Positions 8,646 through 17,729 of a stretch of 64,000 nucleotides of DNA are shown here, piece by piece. Under the pieces are notes generated by a model. That model searched no databases, was not told the origin of the DNA, and worked only from the letters and a program-made list of their open reading frames with translations. Origin of the DNA: an uncultured Alphaproteobacteria bacterium (GTDB taxonomy: Bacteria; Pseudomonadota; Alphaproteobacteria; UBA9655); NCBI GenBank assembly GCA_937967795.1, contig CALBSK010000001.1, positions 1 through 64,000 of the forward strand, in the 5' to 3' direction. Position 1 is the first letter of the stretch; each line of letters begins with the position of its first letter. Made by a program: the position numbers and the translations under genes.

Positions 8646-9377
8646 ATGCCTACATCAACACCTTTGCCTGATTTGAATGGCGTTGTCACAACCGCTGAAG
8701 TCATGGCCCATGACCTTTCTCTTTGGGGTCTTTTTATGTCAGCTGACCTTGTCGTCAAGCTCATCATGATCGGTCTCATCGTAGCCTCTTTCTGGTCATG
8801 GACAATTATTTTTAATAAGTCAATTCGAATCAAAAACCTTTTTTCTTCAGCAAACCAATTTGAAGATTCTTTTTGGTCGGGGGGCTCGCTCGATGGTCTC
8901 TTTGAACGCATAGGAAATCGTCCTCGTGATCCCATGAGTGCTGTTTTTGCGGCAGCCATGCGAGAATGGAAGAGAATAAGCGGGAACAGTAGAGCTACTT
9001 CTGTGACTCTTCAAGAGCGTGTAGACCGTGCCATGCAAGTCACTTTAGGTCGAGAAATGGATAAGCTTGAACGTCACATGAGCTTTTTAGCTTCTGTCAG
9101 TTCAACGGCTCCTTTCATCGGCCTTTTCGGAACGGTGTGGGGGATTATGAACAGCTTCCAATCGATTGCTTCCTCTCAAAATACCAGTCTTGCTGTCGTT
9201 GCGCCCGGCATCGCAGAGGCCCTCTTTGCAACGGCCATTGGCCTTGTGGCTGCGATTCCTGCTTCAATAGCTTATAATAAACTCTCCACCGAATTGAATC
9301 GATATGCGAATCGTCTTGATTCCTTTTCTAATGAATTCGGGGCTATTATCTCTCGCCAACTGGAAGAAAGTCACTAA
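8646..9377 (+). CDS. tolQ: Tol-Pal system protein TolQ
   Basis: 243-residue inner-membrane proton-channel subunit (MotA/TolQ/ExbB family). The first membrane helix is at about 30-55. The conserved pair of helices follows in LASVSSTAPFIGLFGTVWGI and ALFATAIGLVAAIPASIAY. It works with TolR to energise TolA during outer-membrane constriction at division. Position between ybgC and tolR supports TolQ over ExbB. Confidence 0.94.
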   Translation: MPTSTPLPDLNGVVTTAEVMAHDLSLWGLFMSADLVVKLIMIGLIVASFWSWTIIFNKSIRIKNLFSSANQFEDSFWSGGSLDGLFERIGNRPRDPMSAVFAAAMREWKRISGNSRATSVTLQERVDRAMQVTLGREMDKLERHMSFLASVSSTAPFIGLFGTVWGIMNSFQSIASSQNTSLAVVAPGIAEALFATAIGLVAAIPASIAYNKLSTELNRYANRLDSFSNEFGAIISRQLEESH

Positions 9378-9378
9378 A

Positions 9379-9843
9379 ATGGCATTGTCCATGGCTAAGC
9401 AAAAAAAGAAAGGACAGCGGCGCAGCGCCAATCTTGTTGTGGATATTAACGTCACGCCTATGGTGGATGTCATGTTGGTGCTCCTTGTGATTTTTATGAT
9501 CACAGCGCCTCTTCTCACGGTAGGTGTTCCCGTGGATCTTCCTAAAGCAAAAGCATCCGCAATGAATGAGAAAGAAGAGCCTCTTACCATTACGGTGGAT
9601 GCTCAGGGAAATCTTTATCTTCAAGAAACGGCTCTTGATCTTCCCGTTCTCGTTCCGCGTCTCATCGCCATAACAGGTTCAAATCCTGAAGCTCGTATTT
9701 ATGTACGAGGAGATAAAGCGATCTCCTATGGTCGGGTGATGGAAGTGATGGGAGCGATTAGCTCTGCGGGCTTTACAAAAGTGGCCCTCCTCTCTGAGCT
9801 TCCTGCGAACGCCTCTCACCCTCAGAGCCAACCACGAAAGTAA
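9379..9843 (+). CDS. tolR: Tol-Pal system protein TolR
   Basis: ExbD/TolR family protein, 154 residues, with the start set at the ATG at 9379 just after the tolQ stop. A longer frame back to 9304 overlaps tolQ. The short cytoplasmic N-terminus (QKKKGQRRSA) leads into the single membrane helix with the proton-pathway aspartate in VTPMVDVMLVLLVIFMIT, followed by a periplasmic domain. It forms the stator with TolQ. Confidence 0.94.
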   Translation: MALSMAKQKKKGQRRSANLVVDINVTPMVDVMLVLLVIFMITAPLLTVGVPVDLPKAKASAMNEKEEPLTITVDAQGNLYLQETALDLPVLVPRLIAITGSNPEARIYVRGDKAISYGRVMEVMGAISSAGFTKVALLSELPANASHPQSQPRK

Positions 9844-9847
9844 ATTC

Positions 9848-10684
9848 ATGCGTGATGGCGCACTCCTCTCAGGACTTTTACACGGTGTGGTTATCCTTCT
9901 TCTGCTCTTAGGATTGCCCGGGCTTTTTCGTCGTGAATTAGAACCTCCTCCTATTATTCCCATTGAAATTATTAATATTTCAGATTTAACTCAAGCGCCC
10001 GCTCTTAAAGTTAAACCTAAAAATAATAGTCCCAAAGAAAAGCCTAAAGAAAAGCCACAGCCTCCAAAACCCACACCTGTAGCCGAGAAAATTCCTGAGC
10101 CTGAAAAGACTCCAGATTTGGAGCCTGAAGCTATCGCTGAAGTTGAACTGACGATGGATGATTTATTAGCGCCTGTTGAAGACGAAAAGCCTAAAGAAAA
10201 GCCCAAGGAAAAACCTAAAGAAAAACCCAAAAAGAAAAAGAAGAAAAAAAAGCCTAAGGATTTTAACAGCCTTTTGAATAATCTTGATAAAAGTGAATCA
10301 TCCTCTGAAGGCAAAACTCAACCGGAGCAAGATGAAAATTCAACAGCCGATCAAGCGGCAAATCATATTAGTGATGTTCTCTCTATCACAGAACTTGATC
10401 TTATTCGTCGTCAATTAGCCGCGTGCTGGAATGTTCCTGCAGGAGCGAGAGATGCCCAAAATTTATATGTGGATGTTAAGGTTGAAATGAATCCTGATGC
10501 GACTGTTCAGTCTGCTGTTATCCTGAGTTCAACCGGCGGAAATGATTCTTTCGCACGGGCTGCTGCTGATAGTGCGCTTAGAGCTGTTCGCAACCCCAAA
10601 TGCAGCCCTCTTAAGCTTCCACTCAATCGTTATGATCAATGGAAAACCATCACGATTCGTTTTGATCCTCAACATATTTTGTAA
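9848..10684 (+). CDS. tolA: Tol-Pal/TonB-type energy transducer TolA
   Basis: 278-residue TolA-like protein. It has one N-terminal membrane helix (about 8-27), then a long periplasmic Pro/Lys/Glu-rich arm (about 55-145) with repeated KPKE units and a run of nine lysines. The C-terminal TolA/TonB-like domain follows (about 175-278, LDLIRRQLAACWNVP). It links TolQR to the outer membrane. tolB and pal, which normally follow, are missing here; a 56-base gap leads into a repeat element instead. Confidence 0.87.
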   Translation: MRDGALLSGLLHGVVILLLLLGLPGLFRRELEPPPIIPIEIINISDLTQAPALKVKPKNNSPKEKPKEKPQPPKPTPVAEKIPEPEKTPDLEPEAIAEVELTMDDLLAPVEDEKPKEKPKEKPKEKPKKKKKKKKPKDFNSLLNNLDKSESSSEGKTQPEQDENSTADQAANHISDVLSITELDLIRRQLAACWNVPAGARDAQNLYVDVKVEMNPDATVQSAVILSSTGGNDSFARAAADSALRAVRNPKCSPLKLPLNRYDQWKTITIRFDPQHIL

Positions 10685-11075
10685 AAGTAAGAGAACCAGT
10701 TACCTTTGCGATTTTCTTTCTTGTTTTTTCATTCGCTTACCTTAAGTTTAAGAAGGTCCCGGGATCCCTTGCGTCGTTTTTAAAAGAAAGAGGGGTAACT
10801 TCCAGATACACCTTTCTTTCTCCCCGATTGTACAGACTTTCCCTTTTCCGGGGCTACCGGATCCCAGAAATTTCTCCCACTACCTAGGGTTGATTATTCA
10901 TAAAAAAAATAAAAAATACAGAAAAATTGTGAAATGGCCAATAAAAAAACTTGACTTACCCTTCGAGCTCTCTAGGTTCTGTTCTTTAAGTGGCCCCTAC
11001 AATAAAGGATAGATTTTCTTTTAAAATCTGTTAAAAATTGACAAAATCAAACTAAATTTATTTGTAATGGTGGAC
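10685..11075. other. Gene-free stretch after tolA
   Basis: About 390 bases without a gene. It contains the structured repeat at 10741-10942. It also contains a perfect 7-base hairpin (AGATTTT 11011-11017 with AAAATCT 11023-11029), followed by the glycosyltransferase leader. A TTGACT (10951-10956) and a TTGACA (11038-11043) lie in the stretch, but no good -10 was matched to either. Confidence 0.5.
10741..10942. repeat. Structured intergenic repeat, short copy
   Basis: About 202 bases, closely matching 37773-38077. Shared blocks include CTTAAGTTTAAGAAG at the left edge, CCTTTCTTTCTCCCCGATTG, TTTTCCGGGGCTACCGG and ATGGCCAAT at the right edge. This copy lacks an internal 104-base segment that the other has, at the site where the longer copy carries two direct ACTTTCC repeats. 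GAAATTTCTCC in both copies can pair with GGAGAAACTTTC in the long copy. No reading frame spans it. It could be a mobile palindromic element or a structured RNA. Confidence 0.75.
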
Positions 11076-12194
11076 ATGTCTCATAATAAAAGAATTCTAT
11101 TTGTTGGAAACTCTCTTTTCGATATGATTAAATGTCGGGAGCATATTATGATTCATATGGCACAGGCGGGGTATGATGTCCATCTTATCGCTCCTCAAGA
11201 CACTTCTTTCGAGCTTCTTCCGCTGATTTCCTGGCATAAGTGGTTTTTAAAACCTCAAAGTCATAATCCCCTTTTTGAAATTATTTCTTTTTTTCATTTA
11301 CTCATTTTACTTCTCTTGTTAAGGCCTTCTCTTGTTTTCTCTTACACGGTTAAGGCAAACTTTTATTGCTCCTTAATGGGGAAAATACTTGGGTTTAAAA
11401 CCTATAGCATTGTAACAGGCTTAGGTCGAGTTTTTACCATTCCTTCTCCTCTCTATCGTTTTGCGAAAAGAATCATCTTATGGGGGCTACAGTTAAATAC
11501 GCAAATTTGGGTCATGAATCATTTTGATTTTCGTTATTTAAAATCTCTGACCAGAAAGCTCCGTATAGATCATATGCCTGGTGAAGGTGTAGATGCTTTA
11601 AGATTCTCTCCCCTCCAAGAAAGAATGTCTGGTGAAATAACACATTTTCTCTTTATTGGTCGTTTGCTGAAAACAAAAGGACTCGAAGAGCTTTTTCAAG
11701 CGGTGAAAAGTCTTCGACAAAAAGGGCATTCCATTCATCTTAAAATTGCAGGTATTTATGATCCAAATGATCTGGATACAATTAATAAAACACAAATGGA
11801 AGAATTAATTAAACAAGGTCTCGTTGAACATTTAGGGTATGTTGAAGATGTAAGGTTCCTTATTCAGCAAAGCGATTGTCTCGTGCTTCCTTCTTACCGA
11901 GAAGGGCTTCCTCGTGTGCTTCTAGAAGCTAATGCAATGCAGTGCCCTACCATTGTGACCCATGTGCCAGGATGTAAAGATATTGTGAAGGAGGGGGTAA
12001 ATGGTTTTCTTTGCCCTCCCCGATGTAGTAAGAGTTTGGAAAGAGCTTTACAAAAGTTCATGGCTCTTTCTGAAAAGGAAAAAGAAAAGCTCGGGATTAA
12101 CGGTCGAAAAATGATTCTTCAAAACTTTACAACGCACCATGTGCAAAAATTTTATATCCAAACTTTAAAAAACGGTGGATTTTTGAGAAGCTAA
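11076..12194 (+). CDS. Glycosyltransferase, GT4 family
   Basis: 372-residue GT-B fold glycosyltransferase, probably acting on lipopolysaccharide or capsule at the inner face of the membrane. The N-terminal Rossmann half begins KRILFVGNSLFDMIK and has a hydrophobic membrane-associating patch (FHLLILLLLLRPSLVFSY). The C-terminal half contains the donor-binding FIGRLLKTKGLEELFQAVK and the GT4 EX7E motif in YREGLPRVLLEANAM. ATG at 11076 is chosen because GGTGG lies 5 bases upstream; ATG at 11067 is the alternative. It forms a pair with the GT2 gene downstream. Confidence 0.87.
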   Translation: MSHNKRILFVGNSLFDMIKCREHIMIHMAQAGYDVHLIAPQDTSFELLPLISWHKWFLKPQSHNPLFEIISFFHLLILLLLLRPSLVFSYTVKANFYCSLMGKILGFKTYSIVTGLGRVFTIPSPLYRFAKRIILWGLQLNTQIWVMNHFDFRYLKSLTRKLRIDHMPGEGVDALRFSPLQERMSGEITHFLFIGRLLKTKGLEELFQAVKSLRQKGHSIHLKIAGIYDPNDLDTINKTQMEELIKQGLVEHLGYVEDVRFLIQQSDCLVLPSYREGLPRVLLEANAMQCPTIVTHVPGCKDIVKEGVNGFLCPPRCSKSLERALQKFMALSEKEKEKLGINGRKMILQNFTTHHVQKFYIQTLKNGGFLRS

Positions 12195-12207
12195 GTTTGG
12201 AAGTAAA

Positions 12208-13029
12208 ATGGACAATACACCTCTTATCAGTATCATAATTCCCACTTTCAATAGAGAAAATGTTATTGTTCAGGCTTTACAAAGTATTATAACGGCCCTT
12301 CCTCATGAAATACTTGTTATTGATGATGGATCTCAAGATCAAACAGAGACTCACGTTCGACAACTTGCTCTTCCAAACTTAAAGTACATAAAGCACTCCT
12401 TTAATCAAGGGGCTGCTGCCGCTCGCAACACAGGCATTCAATTGGCAAAAGGACAATATATTGCTTTTCTCGATTCAGATGACCTTTGGTTTCCTTATAA
12501 GTTGGACCATCAGTTGAATTTTCTAAAATCACATCCTCGCCACCGCGCATGCTACAGCGGGTTTTTATACAAAAAAAGCTCAGGGAAAACGGAAGTTCGA
12601 TCTCCTCATCAAGAGAATTGGGAAGATTACCTGAAAGGGTGCTTCATTGCACCAGGAACAACTTTATTTATTGAAAAAGGTGTTTTTAATGATATTGAGA
12701 ATTATTCAATAGAACTTGAGCGCTTAGAAGATTGGGATCTCCTTTTACGTTTTTCACACCAATTTTCCATAGGACGGCTCGATAGGCCATTGGCTATTGT
12801 TCGTCAATCTTCTCCTCCACCCTTAAAAAAGGTCGTTCGTTCTGCAGAGACTTTAAAAAAGATATTTCAAATTCAAGTGGGAAAGAAATCTGGCAAGAGG
12901 GGCCTTGCTATTTTCCTCGGAGCCTTAGAACGTGAAAAATTGGTAAGTTCCCTTAAAAACAAGAAATATTTGCATACATTGTATTATTTAAAGAATTTTG
13001 TGTTTTGTAAAATGAATAGGTATTGTTAA
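12208..13029 (+). CDS. Glycosyltransferase, GT2 family
   Basis: 273-residue GT-A fold enzyme. The N-terminal ISIIIPTFNRENVIVQAL and VIDDGSQDQT bind the nucleotide sugar. The metal-binding DXD equivalent is in AFLDSDDLW (about 90-98), and LEDWDLLLRF fits the catalytic ED-type motif. It lies 13 bases after the GT4 gene, so the two probably modify the same surface glycan. The stop at 13029 converges closely with the amino-acid transporter operon (13034), leaving no room for a separate terminator. Confidence 0.87.
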   Translation: MDNTPLISIIIPTFNRENVIVQALQSIITALPHEILVIDDGSQDQTETHVRQLALPNLKYIKHSFNQGAAAARNTGIQLAKGQYIAFLDSDDLWFPYKLDHQLNFLKSHPRHRACYSGFLYKKSSGKTEVRSPHQENWEDYLKGCFIAPGTTLFIEKGVFNDIENYSIELERLEDWDLLLRFSHQFSIGRLDRPLAIVRQSSPPPLKKVVRSAETLKKIFQIQVGKKSGKRGLAIFLGALEREKLVSSLKNKKYLHTLYYLKNFVFCKMNRYC

Positions 13030-13033
13030 AACC

Positions 13034-13756
13034 TCACAAAACCTTTTCTAGAAACTCTTTGGCTCGTTTTGTTCGGGGTGAAGTAAAGAAATCTTGACTC
13101 GATGAATCTTCAACAAGATGGCCTTCATCCAAAAACCAAATTCGATCCGCAACTTCTCGAGCAAAGCCCATTTCATGAGTTACAATCACCATCGTTATAC
13201 CGGTATGGGCAAGACTTTTCATCACATTCAGAACTTCCTTCACCATTTCAGGATCAAGGGCTGAAGTTGGCTCATCAAAAAGAATAGCCTCTGGTTCCAT
13301 AGCCAGAGCTCGTGCAATCGCAGCGCGTTGTTTCTGCCCTCCTGACAAATGAGGGGTGTAGGTTTTAAACTTATCCTTAAGTCCTACCTTGTCTAAAAGG
13401 GTTTTTCCCAAAGCTTCTGCATCCTTTCGAGACATTTTTTTGACTTTTAAGGGGGCATAGATCACATTCTCCAGGGTCGTCATATGAGGAAAAAGATTAA
13501 ATTGCTGGAAAACCATTCCAATTTTTGCACGAATTTTCCCAATATCAACGCCTTTTTCATTAATACACAGGCCCTCAATATAAACCTTACCCTTTGTGGG
13601 AAATTCTAAAAGATTGATGGAACGCAGAAGGGTCGATTTACCTGATCCGGAAGGACCAATAATGGCGAGCACTTCCCCGTGTCGGATGGTTCCAGAAATT
13701 CCTTTAAGAACGTCATGAGAATCAAAGGATTTATGAAGATGTTCAAGGCGAATCAT
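13034..13756 (-). CDS. Polar amino-acid ABC transporter ATPase (GlnQ/HisP type)
   Basis: 240-residue cytoplasmic ATPase of a PAAT-family importer. Walker A GPSGSGKST, Q-loop MVFQQFNLFPHMT, signature LSGGQKQRAAIARAL, Walker B AILFDEPTSALDPEMV and switch histidine VTHEMGFA are all present. It is the last gene of the three-gene operon and overlaps the permease gene by 4 bases. Glutamine/glutamate-type substrates are likely from family resemblance but not provable here. Confidence 0.93.
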   Translation of the reverse strand: MIRLEHLHKSFDSHDVLKGISGTIRHGEVLAIIGPSGSGKSTLLRSINLLEFPTKGKVYIEGLCINEKGVDIGKIRAKIGMVFQQFNLFPHMTTLENVIYAPLKVKKMSRKDAEALGKTLLDKVGLKDKFKTYTPHLSGGQKQRAAIARALAMEPEAILFDEPTSALDPEMVKEVLNVMKSLAHTGITMVIVTHEMGFAREVADRIWFLDEGHLVEDSSSQDFFTSPRTKRAKEFLEKVL

Positions 13757-14424
13757 GACGTTTTCAACCTTTTTTCAAGAAGATGAGCGGCAAAGGTGAG
13801 AATCATCACGAGAACATAATACAAGGCGCCTGCTATAATAAGAGGTTCAAAATAAAGATATTTTTCACTGGCGACGATATTCGCTCGCCTTAAAATATCA
13901 GCTCCCCCAATGACCGAGATAAGGGCTGATTCTTTCAGCAAATCGATCGACTCATTTACGAGGGAAGGAAGAATCGTGCGGATGGCTTGGGGCAGAATAA
14001 TATCTTTCATGATCCAAGGATAGGGAATCCCCAGAGAAAGAGCAGCTTCCATTTGACCTTTATCAACGGCTAAAATTCCTCCCCGAATGTGCTCTGCAAT
14101 ATAAGCACCTGAGTTTAAGGTGAACGTCAAAATGCCGGCTTCCCAAATTGAAATGGTGTACCCCGTTAGCTGAGGCGTTGCATGGTAAATGAGCATCAAT
14201 TGTAAAAGGAGGGGGGTCCCTCTAAAAAGAGAGATGTAAAAACTGGCTCCCCATCTTAAGGCAGAAAGGCGCCCTACTTTGCAGAGACCTAAAAAAGTTC
14301 CCCATAAAAGTCCCAAACACAAGGAGACGGCAGTATAAGCAAGAGTGACTTGAACACCTTGAAGAATATAAGGAACGGAAGGCCAAATACGCTCAAAGTC
14401 TAAAAGAATCACGGAGTGATCCAT
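13753..14424 (-). CDS. Polar amino-acid ABC transporter permease
   Basis: 223-residue HisM/GlnP-type permease with about five membrane helices. The EAA loop EAALSLGIPYPWIMKDIILPQA (about 131-152) is the contact site for the ATPase. VTLAYTAVSLCLGLLWG near the N-terminus is typical of the family. It overlaps the binding-protein gene upstream by 16 bases and the ATPase gene by 4 bases, so the operon is translated as a unit. Confidence 0.93.
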   Translation of the reverse strand: MDHSVILLDFERIWPSVPYILQGVQVTLAYTAVSLCLGLLWGTFLGLCKVGRLSALRWGASFYISLFRGTPLLLQLMLIYHATPQLTGYTISIWEAGILTFTLNSGAYIAEHIRGGILAVDKGQMEAALSLGIPYPWIMKDIILPQAIRTILPSLVNESIDLLKESALISVIGGADILRRANIVASEKYLYFEPLIIAGALYYVLVMILTFAAHLLEKRLKTS

Positions 14425-15161
14425 TTAGCCGTCATCTGCTCCATATCTTCCTTTATCATTTTAAGTGCTTCATTGACAGGTGCAACTAAGGCAGATCCTT
14501 TAGGGAAAGCAATAGCGAAGGCTTCTCCAGGGACATCTAAAACAACAACTTTGATTCCCGGCGTTAAAGAGGCGATTTTACGTGCGGTTGAATCTTCTGT
14601 TAGGACTCCTTGAACACGCCCATTTTTAAGTTCTTGGACGAGATCTCCCATTTTATTTAAAGAAACCAAGGACAACCCAGGGATGTTTTTTACCCATTTT
14701 TGAGCTAAAATTTCGTGAGAACTTCCCAATTGAACGCCGAGTTTCTTATCACTTAGTTCTTTTTCCGATGTGAGGGAAGAGCTCTCCGGCACAAGAAGAG
14801 CGAATTTATAGGTATAATAAGGGTCCGAAAAATCAACACTTTTACGCCGCTCGTCTGTTGCGGCTATGGTCGCAATGGCCATATCCGCACGACCCGATTG
14901 AAGAGAAGGGATAAGAGAAGGGAAATCAGCTTCCACAATTTTAATGGAACGTCCTAAACGCTCTCCCAGTTTATGGATCACGTCCATATCAAAACCAACG
15001 ACCTTGTCTTCTCCTTGGGTCGTATCTTTAAATTCAAAGGGAGGGTTGTCGGGAGAGGTTATCACGATGAGTGGTTTTTGGCCTTCTTCACTTTTTTTCT
15101 CTCCACATCCTACAAGAGAAAAAAGACTTAAACACACACACACTAATCTGAATAGCATCAT
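14409..15161 (-). CDS. Amino-acid ABC transporter binding lipoprotein
   Basis: 250-residue family 3 solute-binding protein. The N-terminus MMLFRLVCVCLSLFSLVGCG carries a lipobox (LVGC, Cys19), so it is probably tethered to the outer face of the inner membrane. Typical signatures are GFDMDVIHKLGERLG and DFPSLIPSLQSGRADMAIA. First gene of the operon, with GGAGCC as a possible ribosome-binding site. The upstream 268 bases (15162-15429) are very AT-rich and include a perfect 14-base palindrome at 15272-15285. Confidence 0.92.
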   Translation of the reverse strand: MMLFRLVCVCLSLFSLVGCGEKKSEEGQKPLIVITSPDNPPFEFKDTTQGEDKVVGFDMDVIHKLGERLGRSIKIVEADFPSLIPSLQSGRADMAIATIAATDERRKSVDFSDPYYTYKFALLVPESSSLTSEKELSDKKLGVQLGSSHEILAQKWVKNIPGLSLVSLNKMGDLVQELKNGRVQGVLTEDSTARKIASLTPGIKVVVLDVPGEAFAIAFPKGSALVAPVNEALKMIKEDMEQMTAKWITP

Positions 15162-15429
15162 GGGGCTCCTTTAATAAAAACTTCTCCTTAGAAAAAGACA
15201 TCTTTGTTGAGAAGTAAAGGCAAATTTTAAAAAGTTTTTTTATTCTGGTGAGCTCATATTAAAAATAATTTAATCTTATAAGATTATTTTTATAATATTT
15301 GATAAACCCTATAAAATGGATTTATCGCATATTTTTACCATTTTTTCATTCTTTTAAATTTATATTCAAGGACCCTGATGAAAAAACGAAGATGATGTTT
15401 AAGATTAAAAAGAAAGGAGAGTTGGGGAG

Positions 15430-15885
15430 ATGAATCACGAAAAAATATATTTGAGCATTCTTGTGTTTCTTTTTTTGAGCGGCGAAGCATTCGGTGGCAA
15501 AATTCTCTCGAAACTAAAAAAGCACGATTCAGATGAAACTCAGAAAGGAACACACCGTAAACCTCTTCAGAAAAATGGATCCCAAAAAGCTATTAAAAAT
15601 CCAACCTTTCCCGGTCTGAAAGAACTTACAGAACAGCCAGATCCATCTGAAAATGAATCGTCAGAGAGCGACAGGAGATCGGTGAAAAAAGATAAGGGTC
15701 AAAACAATAAAACCGCAACGTACCATTCGCAATGCCTTGTGGAAAATTCCTCTGAAGAAAATTGGTCGGGTTCTGAAGAAAGTTCATCCCAAGTAAGTTA
15801 TCCCCTCATCCTTCAGTATGGAGGCGAAACAAAAATAATCACCACAGAAGAAGAGTTTTTGAAGTTGATAAGATCCTCCTCATGA
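15430..15885 (+). CDS. Small exported hydrophilic protein, unknown
   Basis: 151 residues beginning with a signal peptide (MNHEKIYLSILVFLFLSGEAFGG). The rest is hydrophilic and Ser/Glu/Lys-rich (for example SENESSESDRRSVKKDKG), probably disordered, with one short structured-looking C-terminal stretch (YPLILQYGGETKIITTEEEF). The ribosome-binding site is good (GGGGAG 4 bases before the ATG). No family is recognised. It stands alone, convergent with ilvA, whose stop lies 3 bases away. Confidence 0.65.
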   Translation: MNHEKIYLSILVFLFLSGEAFGGKILSKLKKHDSDETQKGTHRKPLQKNGSQKAIKNPTFPGLKELTEQPDPSENESSESDRRSVKKDKGQNNKTATYHSQCLVENSSEENWSGSEESSSQVSYPLILQYGGETKIITTEEEFLKLIRSSS

Positions 15886-15888
15886 CCC

Positions 15889-17136
15889 TCAAAACGAAAA
15901 ATCTAAATCTTCTTCTTTAAAATTTGATGGATAGGGATGGGGAGAAAAGCCGGCAGCTTTGAATTCGTTTAGAATAAGATCGGTCTGCTCTTTCCCGCGT
16001 GTTTCAATCATAATATCAAGCTCGGCCATTTTAATTGGAATTTCATAAATGAGACGTTGATGCTTAACTTCAAGAATGTTGCTTTGATGCCGTGCGATGA
16101 TCCCTGCAATCCGCTCTAAAATGCCTGGAGTATCTTCGACTTGAAGGCGCAAAAGAACGAGATTGCCTTCATGAATTTGACCCCGCATCATGATGGCAGA
16201 GACAAGACGAGGATCAATGTTCCCCCCACTCACAACAATTCCTACATTCTTTTGTGTAAAGAGGGAGGGGGCATGGAAAAGAGCGGCAAGGCTTGCAGCG
16301 CCTGCCCCTTCCACAATCATGCTTTGGCGGCGTGCAAAAAAATCAACAGCTTTTTCAATTTCACTTTCTGTTACGACGAGAATATCCTCAAGAAGGTCTT
16401 TAAGAATGATTTGAGGGAGCTCCCCCGGTCTTTTAACGGCGATCCCATCAGCGAGCGTGGTCCCTCCTTTTTTTGTTTCCTTTCTTCCATACAAAACCTG
16501 AGTGAAGGAAGCATATCCTTCAACTTCAACGCCATAAATTTGAAGAGACGGTTTGAGGGACTTAGCCGCTAAAGCTACCCCCGCACAGAGCCCTCCGCCT
16601 CCCACGGGGATAAGGAGAACCTCGAGCTCGGGGTGGGCTTCAAGCATTTCTATGCCAATTGTTCCTTGCCCCGCAATGACAACCGGATCATCATAAGGAT
16701 GGATAAGGGTCAAATTTTCTTTAAGCGCCATTTCCTGAGCAATGGCATAGGATTCGTCCAATGTTTGACCCGCAAGGACGATCCGAGCGCCCCACTTTTC
16801 CGTATTGCCGACTTTAGTAGGAGGGGTAAAAAGAGGCATAACAATGGTTGCTGGAATCTGCAAATGATGAGCATGAAGGGCAATTGCTTGAGCATGATTT
16901 CCTGCAGAAAGGGCGATGACGCCACGTTGTAAAATATCTGGGGCAAGACTTTTGAGTTTTATGTAAGCGCCTCTTTCTTTAAATGAACCCGTTTCTTGAA
17001 AGTTTTCCAGCTTTAAAAAAACATGAGCCTCGAAAGTCTTTGAAAGCGAGGGAGAGTAAAGAGTGGGTGTTTCAATGACAACTCCTTTTAATAACGCGTG
17101 CGCTTGCCGGATATCTTCAAAAGTAAGAAGAGGCAT
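15889..17136 (-). CDS. ilvA: Threonine ammonia-lyase (threonine dehydratase) with ACT domain
   Basis: 415-residue PLP enzyme that deaminates threonine to 2-oxobutanoate. The PLP lysine lies in ETGSFKERGAYIKL (about residue 51). SAGNHAQAIA and the phosphate-binding glycine loop PVGGGGLCAGVAL follow. A single C-terminal ACT domain starts around 325 (LVLLRLQVEDTPGILERIAG). The length and single ACT domain fit the shorter class found in many alphaproteobacteria, used either for isoleucine synthesis or threonine breakdown. No other ilv genes are nearby. Confidence 0.92.
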   Translation of the reverse strand: MPLLTFEDIRQAHALLKGVVIETPTLYSPSLSKTFEAHVFLKLENFQETGSFKERGAYIKLKSLAPDILQRGVIALSAGNHAQAIALHAHHLQIPATIVMPLFTPPTKVGNTEKWGARIVLAGQTLDESYAIAQEMALKENLTLIHPYDDPVVIAGQGTIGIEMLEAHPELEVLLIPVGGGGLCAGVALAAKSLKPSLQIYGVEVEGYASFTQVLYGRKETKKGGTTLADGIAVKRPGELPQIILKDLLEDILVVTESEIEKAVDFFARRQSMIVEGAGAASLAALFHAPSLFTQKNVGIVVSGGNIDPRLVSAIMMRGQIHEGNLVLLRLQVEDTPGILERIAGIIARHQSNILEVKHQRLIYEIPIKMAELDIMIETRGKEQTDLILNEFKAAGFSPHPYPSNFKEEDLDFSF

Positions 17137-17278
17137 AAGCTAATCCTTTATTTTTGTTTGCTATACTATGCCATCCTTAACACAGAAGGGAAAGACGGTC
17201 TGGGTGAGTTAACCATTTTTTAAAAAATTTACGCTAAAATTCTAAGCAATTGATAATTAACGGGAACGGAGGAAAATT

Positions 17279-17680
17279 ATGACACTTACAAAGGATCAAT
17301 CTAAAGAGATAGTTGACGATTTATTTATTGAAATCTTTAATCGAAAGAATTTTGATTTAGTGGATAAGTTGTATACGAAACACGCCATCTTATATGGAGA
17401 GAATGAGGAATTTGTAGGAAGCGAGGCTATAAAAAAATTAGTCATACGACGCAGCAAAGCTATTCCGGATCTCCACTTTATCATTGAAGATACAATTATT
17501 GAGGGAGACAAGACGGCCATTCGGTGGCGTGCCGCTGGAAAAGCCCTAAGCAACTTTGCTGGTTTTAAGGCAGGGCATTCTTTAAATTATTGGGGAACCA
17601 CCATGTGGGAAGTCGATACGGAAGGAAAAATCGAGAAAACATGGTTTAATAGCAGCCTTCTCGATATTGCTTCAACTTAA
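17279..17680 (+). CDS. SnoaL-like / ester cyclase family protein
   Basis: 133-residue NTF2-like fold protein. The family is recognised from LVDKLYTKHAILYG, GSEAIKKLVIRRSKAIPDLHFIIED and the C-terminal WWxVD-like stretch YWGTTMWEVDTEGKIEKTWF. Such small proteins bind or isomerise small hydrophobic compounds; the substrate is unknown. The ribosome-binding site is strong (ACGGAGG 6 bases upstream). It is a single gene, convergent with the Sel1/YoeB gene. Confidence 0.78.
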   Translation: MTLTKDQSKEIVDDLFIEIFNRKNFDLVDKLYTKHAILYGENEEFVGSEAIKKLVIRRSKAIPDLHFIIEDTIIEGDKTAIRWRAAGKALSNFAGFKAGHSLNYWGTTMWEVDTEGKIEKTWFNSSLLDIAST

Positions 17681-17729
17681 AATTGAGATTGATCTTTAAT
17701 TCAGCACTTTTTAAAAAGGAATTCAAGTT

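Noticed and set aside
9991..10314. Phe/Gly-rich frame opposite tolA
   Set aside because: Antisense of the Lys/Pro-rich TolA arm, with no start signal and no plausible protein.
16141..16572. 143-residue frame opposite ilvA
   Set aside because: Lies wholly within the well-supported ilvA coding region on the other strand.
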